A DNA stretch of 64,000 nt from Phyllobacterium sp. T1293 (lineage in GTDB: Bacteria > Pseudomonadota > Alphaproteobacteria > Rhizobiales > Rhizobiaceae), in the NCBI RefSeq assembly GCF_020731415.2, contig NZ_CP088275.1:434001-498000 (forward strand), given 5' to 3'. How positions within the stretch are numbered: position 1 is the stretch's first letter; each line of letters begins with the position of its first letter. The position numbers and the translations under genes were made by a program. A model generated the notes under the pieces. The model was not told where the DNA came from. It saw nothing but the letters and a program-made list of their open reading frames with translations, and made no database searches. This document shows, one piece after another, positions 15,699 through 24,698 of the stretch.

Positions 15699-16898
15699 TT
15701 ATTCATAGCGCAAGGCATCAATCGGGTTCATCCGCGCAGCGCGGCGCGCCGGGAAATAGCCAAAAATCACACCGATCAAAGCGGAGAAGCCAAAAGCGAT
15801 CAGCACAATGGATGGATCAACCACGAAGGGTACGCTCATCAGGCTGACCGCCGTATAGGCGAGTACCAGACCGATGATCATGCCGATCAGACCGCCAATC
15901 AGGCACAGGACGATGGCTTCCACCAGAAATTGGGTTAGAACCTGCCGTTCCGTCGCACCGATGGCGAGGCGCACGCCGATTTCGCGCGTTCGCTCCGTCA
16001 CCGAAACCAGCATGATATTCATAATGCCGATACCACCGACAAGCAGACTGACCGCCGCAATAGAAGACAGGAGCCCGGTGAGGATCACGGTCGTCATTGA
16101 GACGATTCCGAGGATCTGACTGAGATCGGTGACTTCAAAATCCCGATCACCCGTTTCTCGGATTTTGCGCCGTTCCTTGAACAGGTCCTCAAGTGCAGTC
16201 TTAACCGGGCCCGTCGCACCATCCTTGGCCGAAACCGTGATCAACGACACATCGGTTGAACCGGCAATCCGGCGCTGGAACATACGGAACGGGATGAGAA
16301 CCATGTTATCCTGATCCTGCCCGTCAATGGCTTTGCCCTTGGAAACCAGCGTGCCTATGACCTCGCAGGAAATGCGATTGACGCGGATACGATCCCCATC
16401 CGGAATAGTATCTCCAAACAGGACCTTTTGCACCGTTCCACCGATAATACAGACAGATCGGCCGCTGCGCTCTTCCGACTCCAGAAAGTTACGTCCAGAT
16501 GCCAGCTGCCAGTTCATCGTGGTGAAAAAGTCATTGGTTGAGCCAATAACCGATACAGTCCGGCTATTGCCCTCCCGGATGGCCGTGCCGGACACCTGAC
16601 CAAAGGGGGCGACGGCAGCAATGCCTGGGATCTGATCACGGATCGCGTCAACGTCCCTGACATCAAAGGTACGTGGTGCAAGGGTTGAACGCCGCTCGGG
16701 GTTGCCGGGCGACACGAAAAGCAGGTTGGTACCAAGTTTTGAAATTTCACCCGTAACCCGCTGCCGCGTGCCATTGCCGACGGTGACCATGGCAATGACC
16801 GCACCGACGCCAATAACGATGCCCAGCATCGTCAGGAACGAACGCATCATATTGCGTGACATGGAATGCAGTGCCAGCCGAAACGCTTCAAGCAGCAT
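15699..16898 (-). CDS. MacB-like ABC transporter permease (FtsX family)
   Basis: A 399-aa inner-membrane protein with the MacB layout: an N-terminal helix (LTMLGIVIGVGAVIAMVTVG, about 24-43), a large periplasmic domain (about 45-270), then three C-terminal helices with the conserved segments GGIGIMNIMLVSVTERTREIGVRLAIGA and the ending FGYFPARRAARMNPIDALRYE. Unlike E. coli MacB, the ATPase is a separate gene, which lies 2 bp upstream. It is the last gene of a three-gene operon with adaptor and ATPase. It probably powers export of a peptide, macrolide-like compound or envelope precursor; the substrate is unknown. Confidence 0.93.
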   Translation of the reverse strand: MLLEAFRLALHSMSRNMMRSFLTMLGIVIGVGAVIAMVTVGNGTRQRVTGEISKLGTNLLFVSPGNPERRSTLAPRTFDVRDVDAIRDQIPGIAAVAPFGQVSGTAIREGNSRTVSVIGSTNDFFTTMNWQLASGRNFLESEERSGRSVCIIGGTVQKVLFGDTIPDGDRIRVNRISCEVIGTLVSKGKAIDGQDQDNMVLIPFRMFQRRIAGSTDVSLITVSAKDGATGPVKTALEDLFKERRKIRETGDRDFEVTDLSQILGIVSMTTVILTGLLSSIAAVSLLVGGIGIMNIMLVSVTERTREIGVRLAIGATERQVLTQFLVEAIVLCLIGGLIGMIIGLVLAYTAVSLMSVPFVVDPSIVLIAFGFSALIGVIFGYFPARRAARMNPIDALRYE

Positions 16899-16900
16899 TG

Positions 16901-17620
16901 TTATAAATCCTGTCTGCGTTCATCGCTCTGGATGTGACCATCGACAAAGCGGATTATACGCCGGGCATAGGCGGCAATATCGGGCTCATGGGTGACCATG
17001 ATGACAGTGATGCCATTATTTCTGTTAAAACCGGAGATAACATCCATGATCTCGGCACTGGTTTTCGTATCGAGATTGCCGGTGGGTTCATCGGCGAGCA
17101 ACACCTGCGGATTGGTGACAATGGCGCGCGCTATGGCTACACGCTGCTGCTGGCCACCTGACAGTTCAGAAGGCACATGACTGGCACGCGTTGCCAGACC
17201 CACCTGCCGCAGAGCTTCCAAAGCGCGCTCCCGCCGTTCTGCGCGGCCCATGCCACGATAGATCAGCGGAAGTTCAACATTCTCAACCGCAGATGTGCGG
17301 CGCAGAAGATTGAAGCCCTGAAAAACAAAGCCCAGCAACTCCCGCCGCAACGTTGTCTGTTGATGCCGGTCGAGCTGATCGATGCCGGTACCGCCAAACA
17401 GATATTGCCCGGTGCTTGGCCGGTCGAGGCAGCCGATCAGGTTCATGGCCGTTGACTTTCCAGACCCTGATGGCCCCATGATCGCAACGAAATCCCCCCT
17501 CTCAATGGCAAAGTTGACACCAGCCAAAGCGTGAACGGCGGCCTCACCCTCGCCGTAGCTCTTGGTCACTCCACGGAACTCGATCAATGGTACCGGTTTT
17601 TGCATGGGCTGCGCGGTCAT
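16901..17620 (-). CDS. MacB/LolD-like ABC transporter ATP-binding protein
   Basis: A 239-aa ATPase. It has Walker A (GPSGSGKST), the Q-loop, the LolD/MacB-type loop FNLLRRTSAVENVELPLIYRG, the signature LSGGQQQRVAIARA, Walker B (LLADEPTGNLD) and a switch histidine in MVTHEPDIA. The ATG overlaps the stop of the adaptor gene (17617-17620), and the permease follows 2 bp after the stop. It supplies energy to the mechanotransmission-type permease encoded next to it. Confidence 0.95.
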   Translation of the reverse strand: MTAQPMQKPVPLIEFRGVTKSYGEGEAAVHALAGVNFAIERGDFVAIMGPSGSGKSTAMNLIGCLDRPSTGQYLFGGTGIDQLDRHQQTTLRRELLGFVFQGFNLLRRTSAVENVELPLIYRGMGRAERRERALEALRQVGLATRASHVPSELSGGQQQRVAIARAIVTNPQVLLADEPTGNLDTKTSAEIMDVISGFNRNNGITVIMVTHEPDIAAYARRIIRFVDGHIQSDERRQDL

Positions 17621-18876
17621 TTTGGCGGCGTGCTTGCAGCCACGATCACCTGATCGCCTGCTTTGATCTCGCCGGAAAGAACGATCGTGTTGCGCCCGTC
17701 TGTCGCGCCGGTGCGCAGTTCAAGCTTTTCTGGCTTGCCACCACGCAGCACCCAGACATTACGCAGTGCCCCGGCCTCTTTCTTCACGGCATCCGGCGCA
17801 GCTGGCGTTTGGTCAGCCGGAGTTGCCGCCTCGGCCTTTGCCGGTTCATTGGGCGGTGTAAATCGCAATGCCGCATTGGGGACAAGCAGCGCATCCTTGA
17901 CCTCCTTGACATTAATGTAAGCCGTGGCGGTCATACCCGGACGCAAGGCAAGGTCTTCATTGTCAACGGCCAGCATGGCCTTGTAAGTGACAACATTCGA
18001 GACTGTTTCGGGTTGAAAACGGATGTTGACGATCTTGGCCGGGAATGTGCGATCCGGATAGGCATCCACATTGAACGTCGCGTCCTGTTCCGGCTTGACG
18101 AGACCAACGTCGGCTTCGTCGACATTCACCTGCAACTCCATCCTTTTCAAATTGCCGGCAAGCTTGAACAAAACAGGCGCCTGAAAAGCAGCGGCAACCG
18201 TCGCACCCGGATCGACCGAGCGGCTCAGCACGACACCATCGATCGGCGATATGATCTTGGACTTGCGCAAGGAGGTTTCATTGACCTGCAGTTCCGCTTC
18301 CGAAACGGCCACCTCGGCATTCGCCACATCAAGCGCGGCAACGGCCGAGTCGTATTCCGACTTGGCAACGTCAAGTTCGCGCACGGATGAAACCCTGCTG
18401 TCCTGCAGTGCCGTCATGCGTTCAAACGCATTCTTTTTGGCCGCGAGTGTTGCCTGTGATTGCACGACACGGGCACGCGATGCCAGAAGCTTTGATTTCG
18501 AACTCTCGATGTTGGTGTTGATCGTGTCGATATCGAGCGTTGCCAGCACATCACCCCGGGCGACGAAACTGTTATAATCAACAAGCACGGTGCGAACCGT
18601 GCCGGAAAGTTCGCTGGACACATCCACCTGTTCGGTGGGCTGCACAGTTCCCGTTGCCGATACGGTAATGGAAAGCATGCCCTTGGTCAGCGGCTTCTCG
18701 GTATAGCTATATTGCGTACCACGCGAATACCACGACATGGCTGCCAGAACTGCGACAATGAGAAGACCGCCGCCCCACAGGAAGGGGTGTCTGCGAAAAA
18801 CATTCCGCTTGCCCCTCTTGTCGACAATGGAAGCCAGTGTTTTGCTCAGGTCCGGTTGGTTTGTCGAAGAGTCCAC
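17617..18876 (-). CDS. MacA-like periplasmic adaptor protein
   Basis: A 419-aa membrane-fusion protein. One N-terminal transmembrane helix (GGGLLIVAVLAAMSWYSRG, about residues 31-49) is followed by the barrel/lipoyl half (SATGTVQPTEQVDVSSELSGTV), a coiled-coil hairpin (about 115-200, rich in Ala, Lys and Ser), the second lipoyl half (ISPIDGVVLSRSVDPGATV) and a C-terminal beta-barrel. A proline/alanine-rich insert (about 350-370) is unusual. It is first of the three genes. The 293-bp gap upstream, up to the CoA-transferase gene, shows only a terminator for that gene. No outer-membrane channel gene is nearby. Confidence 0.93.
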   Translation of the reverse strand: MDSSTNQPDLSKTLASIVDKRGKRNVFRRHPFLWGGGLLIVAVLAAMSWYSRGTQYSYTEKPLTKGMLSITVSATGTVQPTEQVDVSSELSGTVRTVLVDYNSFVARGDVLATLDIDTINTNIESSKSKLLASRARVVQSQATLAAKKNAFERMTALQDSRVSSVRELDVAKSEYDSAVAALDVANAEVAVSEAELQVNETSLRKSKIISPIDGVVLSRSVDPGATVAAAFQAPVLFKLAGNLKRMELQVNVDEADVGLVKPEQDATFNVDAYPDRTFPAKIVNIRFQPETVSNVVTYKAMLAVDNEDLALRPGMTATAYINVKEVKDALLVPNAALRFTPPNEPAKAEAATPADQTPAAPDAVKKEAGALRNVWVLRGGKPEKLELRTGATDGRNTIVLSGEIKAGDQVIVAASTPPK

Positions 18877-19103
18877 GCTGTTACGCCATTCGCTTTATCG
18901 GTTGCATGATGCGCCAAAGCGCTTTGAGTGACATAAGCCCATAAAAATCAGACTTCAATGCGGTAAGCCCTTCTGCTGTCAGCCATGCAATATAAGTGAA
19001 CGGATACTATTCAATCCAGTAGCTGATATTTGCAGGGGCAGATTGCGTCAGCATTGCAGAGAAAATGCCGATAGAATGGGCTGAAACGGAGAGGTGTGCT
19101 TTA

Positions 19104-19142
19104 AAAAAGAGAAAAACCGGCGGAGGATTATCCTCTACCGGT
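19104..19142 (-). terminator. Terminator of the CoA-transferase operon
   Basis: Read on the minus strand: stem ACCGG-N2-GAGGA / TCCTC-N2-CCGGT with a short loop, followed by TTTTTCTCTTTTTT. It lies 27 bp after the stop of subunit B. Confidence 0.9.
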
Positions 19143-19169
19143 TCCCATTAGGCATAATGCAAAATTATA

Positions 19170-19811
19170 TTACAGGGCGACGTCGAAAGTCGCTTGTGTC
19201 TTGGCTTTGATTTCATCCACCGTAACACCGGGCGCAATTTCGATCAGCGTCATCTTCGGCTCGCCGCGCCGCTCGATTGTGAAAACACCAAGGTCAGTAA
19301 TGACGAGATCGGTGACACGCTGCCCGGTAAGCGGCAACGTACATTCCTCGAGAAGCTTGGCCTCACCCTTGGCCTCGTGTTCCATGACAACGACAACCTT
19401 CTTGACGCCGGCCACCAGATCCATGGCACCGCCCATGCCCTTGACCATCTTGCCGGGAACCATCCAGTTGGCCAGATCGCCATTGCGGGCAACCTGCATG
19501 GCACCAAGGATCGACAGATCGATATGGCCACCGCGGATCATCCCGAAACTGTCGGCACCGGAAAAATAGCTTGTCGTTGGCAGCTCCGTAATTGTCTGCT
19601 TACCGGCATTGATAAGGTCGGCATCTTCTTCGCCCTCATAGGGGAAAGGTCCCATGCCGAGCATGCCGTTCTCGCTCTGCAGCTGAACGCTCATGCCTGT
19701 CGGAATAAAATTGGCAACAAGCGTCGGAATACCGATGCCCAGATTGACGTAAAAACCGTCCTGCAATTCCTTTGCGGCCCGTTCGGCCATCTGATCACGT
19801 GTCCAGGCCAT
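19170..19811 (-). CDS. scoB: 3-oxoacid CoA-transferase subunit B
   Basis: Moves CoA between succinyl-CoA and a 3-oxoacid such as acetoacetate (or 3-oxoadipate). The 213-aa subunit carries the catalytic glutamate E47 in [11 protein letters not shown], the motif [17 protein letters not shown] (19-35) and [19 protein letters not shown]. Full length. It follows subunit A after 1 bp and ends at a strong terminator. SCOT (ketone-body) and PcaIJ (aromatic pathway) enzymes cannot be separated safely by eye; the lack of other pca genes nearby favours SCOT. Confidence 0.93.
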   Translation of the reverse strand: MAWTRDQMAERAAKELQDGFYVNLGIGIPTLVANFIPTGMSVQLQSENGMLGMGPFPYEGEEDADLINAGKQTITELPTTSYFSGADSFGMIRGGHIDLSILGAMQVARNGDLANWMVPGKMVKGMGGAMDLVAGVKKVVVVMEHEAKGEAKLLEECTLPLTGQRVTDLVITDLGVFTIERRGEPKMTLIEIAPGVTVDEIKAKTQATFDVAL

Positions 19812-19812
19812 C

Positions 19813-20535
19813 TCAGTTCACCTCACTTGCAGCGACAAGACGCGGACGGGTTGTCCGTTGCTCGATATGTTTGACGGGATTGGGCACATGCACGATGCGT
19901 TTGACGAAAATACCGGGGGTATGGATATGGTCGCCATCGATCTTGCCCGCATCCACCAGATTCTCAACTTCGGCAACCGTGATTTTGGCGGCTGTGGCCA
20001 TGATCGGGTTAAAGTTGCGTGCGGTCTTGCGATAGACGAGATTGCCTTCCGTATCACCCTTGAAGGCGTGAACGATGGAAAGATCGGCAAACAGGCCGCG
20101 CTCCATCACATAGGATTCGCCGTCAAATTCGCGCACATCCTTGCCATCGGCAATAATGGTGCCAACACCCGTTTTGGTGAAGAATGCCGGAATACCCGCG
20201 CCACCGGCACGAATACGCTCGGCAAGCGTGCCCTGCGGGTTGAATTCCAGCTCCAGTTCGCCCGACAGATATTGCTGGGCAAACAGCTTGTTCTCACCCA
20301 CATAGGACGAGATCATCTTGCGGATCTGCTTGGTTTCCAAGAGAACGCCAAGGCCGATACCATCAACGCCCGCATTGTTGGAAATAACCGTCAGGTCCTT
20401 CACACCGGAATCCCGGATTGCGTAGATCAGGGCTTCGGGAATACCACAGAGGCCAAAGCCTCCGGCCATAATGGTCATGCCGTCAAACAGCACGCCATCC
20501 AGCGCATCGCTTACATCTGAACGAACTTTTTTCAA
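19813..20535 (-). CDS. scoA: 3-oxoacid CoA-transferase subunit A
   Basis: Partner subunit, 240 aa from the chosen start. It contains [31 protein letters not shown], the family's [17 protein letters not shown] and [17 protein letters not shown] choose the TTG at 20535 because GGGAGAG lies 5 bp upstream and the product then begins MKKVRSD like its relatives; an ATG at 20559 would add eight residues but has no ribosome-binding site. It is the first gene of the operon and is divergent from the PAS-LuxR regulator 107 bp away. Confidence 0.92.
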   Translation of the reverse strand: MKKVRSDVSDALDGVLFDGMTIMAGGFGLCGIPEALIYAIRDSGVKDLTVISNNAGVDGIGLGVLLETKQIRKMISSYVGENKLFAQQYLSGELELEFNPQGTLAERIRAGGAGIPAFFTKTGVGTIIADGKDVREFDGESYVMERGLFADLSIVHAFKGDTEGNLVYRKTARNFNPIMATAAKITVAEVENLVDAGKIDGDHIHTPGIFVKRIVHVPNPVKHIEQRTTRPRLVAASEVN

Positions 20536-20641
20536 GAACACTCTCCCATTGTTCTCCATCCACTGCGGCGGGTTTTCAACGCTGCCGTTGCCGCAACGGT
20601 ATGGCTTGTCTTGGTGGCACAGGTAGTCGTATTAATACTGC

Positions 20642-21229
20642 ATGACCACAGCCGAGTTTCCTATCTCCGACATTGCCGTTTCAGGAAGCGCAAAACGCTT
20701 CATCTTAACCGACATGCCGGTGCCGATGGTCTATGCGACACACCGTATCATACGCGATTGCAATTTCGAATTCGCCGAGACCTTCGGCTATGAACGCGGC
20801 GAACTGATCGACCAGAGTTTCAGCCGTCTCTATCCCAAGATCACCGACTTTGTTCGTACCGGAGAAATGTGGCGAACAAATTTCGCTGGCGGGCGTGTCT
20901 ATTACGACGAACGGGTGATGCGGCGGCGTGACGGGGCGAGTTTCTGGTGCCGGGTGCGCGGGCGCAGCGGCAATCATGCCGATCCCTTTGCCGAAGCGCT
21001 TTATTGCTTTGAGCCGATGAACCGTACTGTGGCTGGAAATGCCAGCCTGATCTCGGACAGGCAGAGACAGGTGCTCACCCTTGTCTCACAGGGCAAGACC
21101 AATGCGCAGATCGCCCATGAAATCGGCCTGTCAAAACGAACCATAGAAGCACACCGTGCCCGCATCATGCGGGCTTTCGGCTTGAACAACAGCGCAGAAT
21201 TGACCGCCTGGTTTTCATCGCTGCGATAA
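20642..21229 (+). CDS. PAS-domain LuxR-type transcriptional regulator
   Basis: A 195-aa protein: an N-terminal PAS-like domain (about 20-125, with VYATHRIIRDCNFEFAETFGY and a cofactor-loop-like RRDGASFWCRVRG), then a GerE helix-turn-helix (about 136-190, LISDRQRQVLTLVSQGKTNAQIAHEIGLSKRTIEAHRARI). No receiver domain, so it probably senses a small ligand directly. It is divergent from scoA, suggesting control of ketone-body or 3-oxoacid use; this is inference from position. It ends 16 bp from the convergent PuuR-like gene. Confidence 0.87.
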   Translation: MTTAEFPISDIAVSGSAKRFILTDMPVPMVYATHRIIRDCNFEFAETFGYERGELIDQSFSRLYPKITDFVRTGEMWRTNFAGGRVYYDERVMRRRDGASFWCRVRGRSGNHADPFAEALYCFEPMNRTVAGNASLISDRQRQVLTLVSQGKTNAQIAHEIGLSKRTIEAHRARIMRAFGLNNSAELTAWFSSLR

Positions 21230-21244
21230 TCTCCTTCACACTGA

Positions 21245-21793
21245 TCAAAACGTCGGCGGAGTGCAGGCGCTGACAATTTCACAAGGGTTTGGACCAACGC
21301 AGCGAAAACGGTGCGGCTGGCGGCTTTCGAAATAATAGGCATCGCCCGGACCAAGAATGCGCCGCTGGTCATCCACAGTCACTTCAATCCTGCCGCTGAT
21401 GACGACACCGCCCTCCTCGCCTTCATGTACAAGCATGACCCGGCCAGTATCGCCGCCCGGCTCATACCGCTCTTTGAGGATTTGCAACGCCCTGCCAAAC
21501 AGGTTTTCACCAATCTGGAGATAAGAGATATTGCCCTTGCCGATCTCAACCAGTTCACCCGCCTCGTAGAACACCTTTTGCTTGAGATCAGGCTCGATAG
21601 CAAAGAACTCGGAAAGACCAATTGGAATGCCATCGAGGATGCGTTTCAGTGCGCCAACCGACGGATTGGTCTGATTGGACTCGATCAGCGAAATCGTGGA
21701 ATTCGTAACACCGGCTCGTTTGGCAAGTTCCCGCTGCGAGAGATTGTGTCTTTGCCGGAGATATCGGAGCCGCCCGCCCAGATCAATTTGCAT
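21245..21793 (-). CDS. PuuR-like regulator, HTH plus cupin
   Basis: A 182-aa regulator with an N-terminal XRE HTH (about 8-62, LSQRELAKRAGVTNSTISLIESNQTNPSV) and a C-terminal cupin (about 105-178, with GRVMLVHEGEEGGVVISGRIEV and PGDAYYFESRQPHRFRC). Size and layout match PuuR, the putrescine-pathway repressor. The ATG at 21793 has GAGG six bases upstream; another ATG at 21805 has no site. It is divergent from the omega-aminotransferase, which it probably controls. Confidence 0.9.
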   Translation of the reverse strand: MQIDLGGRLRYLRQRHNLSQRELAKRAGVTNSTISLIESNQTNPSVGALKRILDGIPIGLSEFFAIEPDLKQKVFYEAGELVEIGKGNISYLQIGENLFGRALQILKERYEPGGDTGRVMLVHEGEEGGVVISGRIEVTVDDQRRILGPGDAYYFESRQPHRFRCVGPNPCEIVSACTPPTF

Positions 21794-21831
21794 ACCCTGC
21801 CTCATCAGCTGTTCTACATGTTTGATATAGA

Positions 21832-21873
21832 AAATTTATGGAGTATCATATCAATAAAATCAATAGGTTATTG
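21832..21873. promoter_or_regulatory. Operator candidate between the PuuR-like and aminotransferase genes
   Basis: Inverted repeat TTGATAT (21832-21838) / ATATCAA (21848-21854), then two TCAATA units and the palindrome CAATA-GGT-TATTG (21861-21873). The AT-rich dyads lie where both divergent promoters should be and suit an XRE-cupin repressor. Confidence 0.5.
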
Positions 21874-21942
21874 AATCATAGAAAAGGACTTGTTGGCAAA
21901 TAGAAAGCATGGCTCCCTATCCGTAGAAGAGGAGCCTCCACC

Positions 21943-23271
21943 ATGCTGATGAGCAATACACCGTCACTCGAAAATTACTGGATGCCATTTACGGCGAACC
22001 GGCAGTTCAAGGCGGCACCACGCCTGCTCGCCTCCGCCAAGGGCATGTATTACACCGATGTCGATGGCGGACAGGTGCTCGATGGCACGGCGGGCCTCTG
22101 GTGTGTCAATGCTGGCCACGGCCGCGAAAAGATCGCCGATGCGGTGGCGCGCCAGCTGGTGACTATGGACTATGCGCCCTCCTTCCAGATGGGACACCCC
22201 CTCGCATTCGACTTTGCCGAAAAGCTTGCAGCACGCGCCCCCGGCGGCAAGAAGGCTGGACTGACGAAAGTGTTTTTCACCGGTTCCGGTTCGGAGTCGG
22301 TTGATACGGCGCTCAAGATCGCCATCGCCTATCAACGCTCCATCGGTCAGGGCACCCGCACGCGCGTCATTGGCCGCGAACGTGGCTACCACGGCGTCGG
22401 CTTTGGCGGCATTTCCGTCGGCGGGCTGGTCAATAATCGCCGCGTGTTCCCACTTCTGCCGGGCACCGACCATATCCGCCATACACATGATCCGGTTCGC
22501 AATACCTTCGTCAAAGGTCTGCCTGAGCATGGCGCTGATCTGGCTGATGATCTGGAGCGGCTGGTTGCGCTGCATGGCGCCGAGACCATTGCCGCAGTCA
22601 TTGTCGAGCCGGTTGCCGGATCAACCGGCGTTCTCCTGCCACCAAAGGGTTATCTGGAGCGGCTGCGGGCGATCAGCCAGAAACACGGTATTCTCCTGAT
22701 TTTTGATGAAGTCATCACCGGCTTTGGCCGCCTCGGCACACCTTTTGCGGTCGATTATTTCGGCGTTGTGCCTGATCTCGTCACCGCCGCCAAAGGTCTG
22801 ACCAATGGTGCCGTGCCAATGGGTGCTGTTTTTGCCAGTGAAACCATTCACGATGCGCTGATGCACGGACCTGAAAGCCAGATTGAGCTTTTCCACGGCT
22901 ATACCTATTCCGGCCATCCTGTTGCCTGTGCCGCCGGTCTCGCCACCCTCGAAGTCTATGAAGAGGAGGGCCTGCTCACCCGTGCCTCTGACATGGCTGA
23001 GCATTGGCAGGATGCGCTCCATAGCCTCAAGGGGCTTGCGAACGTCGTTGACATTCGCACAATTGGTCTGGTTGCCGGTATTGAGCTTGTCTCACGTCCT
23101 GATGCCATCGGCGGGCGCGGTTATGACGTGTTTACCGACTGCTTCAAGAAGGGTCTGCTGGTGCGCGTCACTGGCGACATCATCGCTCTTTCGCCGCCAC
23201 TGATCGTCGAGAAAGAACAGATCGATACCATTGTGTCGATGCTGGGTGACGCGATCAAAGACGCGGCTTAA
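21943..23271 (+). CDS. Omega-aminotransferase, beta-alanine:pyruvate type
   Basis: Class III PLP aminotransferase, 442 aa. PLP-binding Asp255 lies in LIFDEVITGFGRLG and the Schiff-base Lys284 in TAAKGLTNGAVPMGA. The N-terminal YWMPFTANRQFK and GLWCVNAGHGREKI are typical of beta-alanine:pyruvate and omega-amino acid:pyruvate transaminases, known in Ochrobactrum and Pseudomonas. AGGAG lies 8 bp before the ATG. With the PuuR-like regulator next door, the natural substrate may be a diamine or omega-amino acid from polyamine breakdown. Its end overlaps the end of the convergent ROK gene by 4 bp. Confidence 0.93.
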   Translation: MLMSNTPSLENYWMPFTANRQFKAAPRLLASAKGMYYTDVDGGQVLDGTAGLWCVNAGHGREKIADAVARQLVTMDYAPSFQMGHPLAFDFAEKLAARAPGGKKAGLTKVFFTGSGSESVDTALKIAIAYQRSIGQGTRTRVIGRERGYHGVGFGGISVGGLVNNRRVFPLLPGTDHIRHTHDPVRNTFVKGLPEHGADLADDLERLVALHGAETIAAVIVEPVAGSTGVLLPPKGYLERLRAISQKHGILLIFDEVITGFGRLGTPFAVDYFGVVPDLVTAAKGLTNGAVPMGAVFASETIHDALMHGPESQIELFHGYTYSGHPVACAAGLATLEVYEEEGLLTRASDMAEHWQDALHSLKGLANVVDIRTIGLVAGIELVSRPDAIGGRGYDVFTDCFKKGLLVRVTGDIIALSPPLIVEKEQIDTIVSMLGDAIKDAA

Positions 23272-24482
23272 GGGGTTTTCAGGATTGCCGAGAAGCGCGG
23301 ATCGAAAGCCCGCGCAATCGGTTCCGCTGCCGCTCCCAAGGCGACCGACCAAGGATCAGCGAGCCCTGCCTGCAGGCGGGGCTCCGGGTAACGCAGCGCC
23401 CGGTCGGCAATAGACGGCAGAATGGGTTCCATGCGCGTGATAAGGCTGTCGATCAACACCTTCGGCGCTCCGCCGCACAGAATCGTGGTTTGCGGATCAA
23501 AGATGGATTCCAGCATCTGCACCGTCCGGCGCAGGCGATCCGCAGCATTGTCGATCCAGCGCTCCACGGCAGGCCCGCCCTTGACCACCGCATCGGTGAC
23601 AAGTTCGAACAGCTTGGGATCAGATCGATCGAGCCCCAGCACATTGCATAGCGAGGCCATGGATGTGTAATGCTCCAAGGGCTCCACATCCGCACCGTCA
23701 CCCGGTGCCAGCGCCAGCATCATGCCGATCTCGCCAGCATTGGAATAAGCACCGCCATAAATTTCGCCGTTGAGGATCAACCCGGCACCAAGGCCATAGC
23801 CAAGATAGATGCAGACCACATGATCAAGGCCATGGGCTGCACCCATCAACCGCTCCGCCGTCGCCGCCGCAGAGGCGTCGTTTTGCAAGGCAACTTCAAG
23901 GCCCGTGCCTTCGGCAATCCGCTCAACCAGCGGAAAATTCTGCCATGCTGTCATCATCCATGGATCGTCATAAAGCTCGTTGATACCAAACGGACCGGGC
24001 ATGGCGAGGCCAAGGCCGACGAGCTTTCTTCGCGCCTGCGGGAACTGGGACGTGAGCGCTTCACGGGCCTTTTCAACCAGATCAAGAATAACGACAACAC
24101 CTTCGGATGGGCCACCCGCCGGTAGTTTGGACTCAAACTGCACCAACACGTCGCCAACAAGATTGACAATCACCGCTCGCGTGATGTGCCGGTCAATCTG
24201 CAAGCCGATGGCAAAGGCGCCCTCGGGCACAAGCTGATACGGCGTCGCGGGCTGGCCGCGCCCTTTGCGGACGCTGGCCTGCGATTGCACCAGCCCGTCA
24301 CTGGCCAGTTCTTCAATGATGTTGGAGACTGTCTGCGGCGTCAGTCCGGTCGCTCGCGCGAGATCGGCACGGGACAGCGCACCATTCACCCGCAAAGCAT
24401 CAATCATGATGCGCCGGTTGTGCGCACTCGCACCACCCAGATTGGTTCCACTTTTGGCCCGGATCGATTTTCTCGCGTCCAT
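23268..24482 (-). CDS. ROK-family transcriptional regulator
   Basis: A 404-aa protein: an N-terminal winged helix (about 15-75, GALSRADLARATGLTPQTVSNIIEELASDGLV), then a ROK sugar-kinase-like domain (about 85-390) with LGLAMPGPFG and YLGYGLGAGLILNGEIYGGAYSNAGEIG. The zinc-binding CxCGxxGCxE motif of NagC, Mlc and ROK kinases is missing, so ligand sensing may differ. The frame is open 40 codons further up, but the ATG at 24482 has GAGGGGA upstream and gives the normal start. It is divergent from the CUT1 sugar operon, which it probably represses. Confidence 0.92.
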   Translation of the reverse strand: MDARKSIRAKSGTNLGGASAHNRRIMIDALRVNGALSRADLARATGLTPQTVSNIIEELASDGLVQSQASVRKGRGQPATPYQLVPEGAFAIGLQIDRHITRAVIVNLVGDVLVQFESKLPAGGPSEGVVVILDLVEKAREALTSQFPQARRKLVGLGLAMPGPFGINELYDDPWMMTAWQNFPLVERIAEGTGLEVALQNDASAAATAERLMGAAHGLDHVVCIYLGYGLGAGLILNGEIYGGAYSNAGEIGMMLALAPGDGADVEPLEHYTSMASLCNVLGLDRSDPKLFELVTDAVVKGGPAVERWIDNAADRLRRTVQMLESIFDPQTTILCGGAPKVLIDSLITRMEPILPSIADRALRYPEPRLQAGLADPWSVALGAAAEPIARAFDPRFSAILKTP

Positions 24483-24505
24483 TCTGTCCCCTCTTGACAC
24501 CAGAA

Positions 24506-24551
24506 CAATATTGATCAAGAAATAAGTCAAGACAATTGATTTAATGCAAAA
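24506..24551. promoter_or_regulatory. Operator candidate between the ROK gene and the sugar operon
   Basis: The AT-rich segment contains ATTGATCAAG and CAATTGATTTAATGC (24533-24547). The latter recurs with one extra T at 62321-62336 ahead of the second chitobiose-type operon. It is a possible ROK site shared by two amino-sugar operons. The rest of the 216-bp gap shows nothing else. Confidence 0.45.
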
Positions 24552-24698
24552 GACCACAAGAGTCTTGGGGAATGTGAGCACTGGCTGGACGTAACACGTC
24601 ACGGGCAGATCCTGAACAGAAAAGCTCCCGGACTGTGACGACCAATCGGCGCTGTCTATAATGGATGGTGCGCGAGCTATAAGCCAATAGGAGGTATC

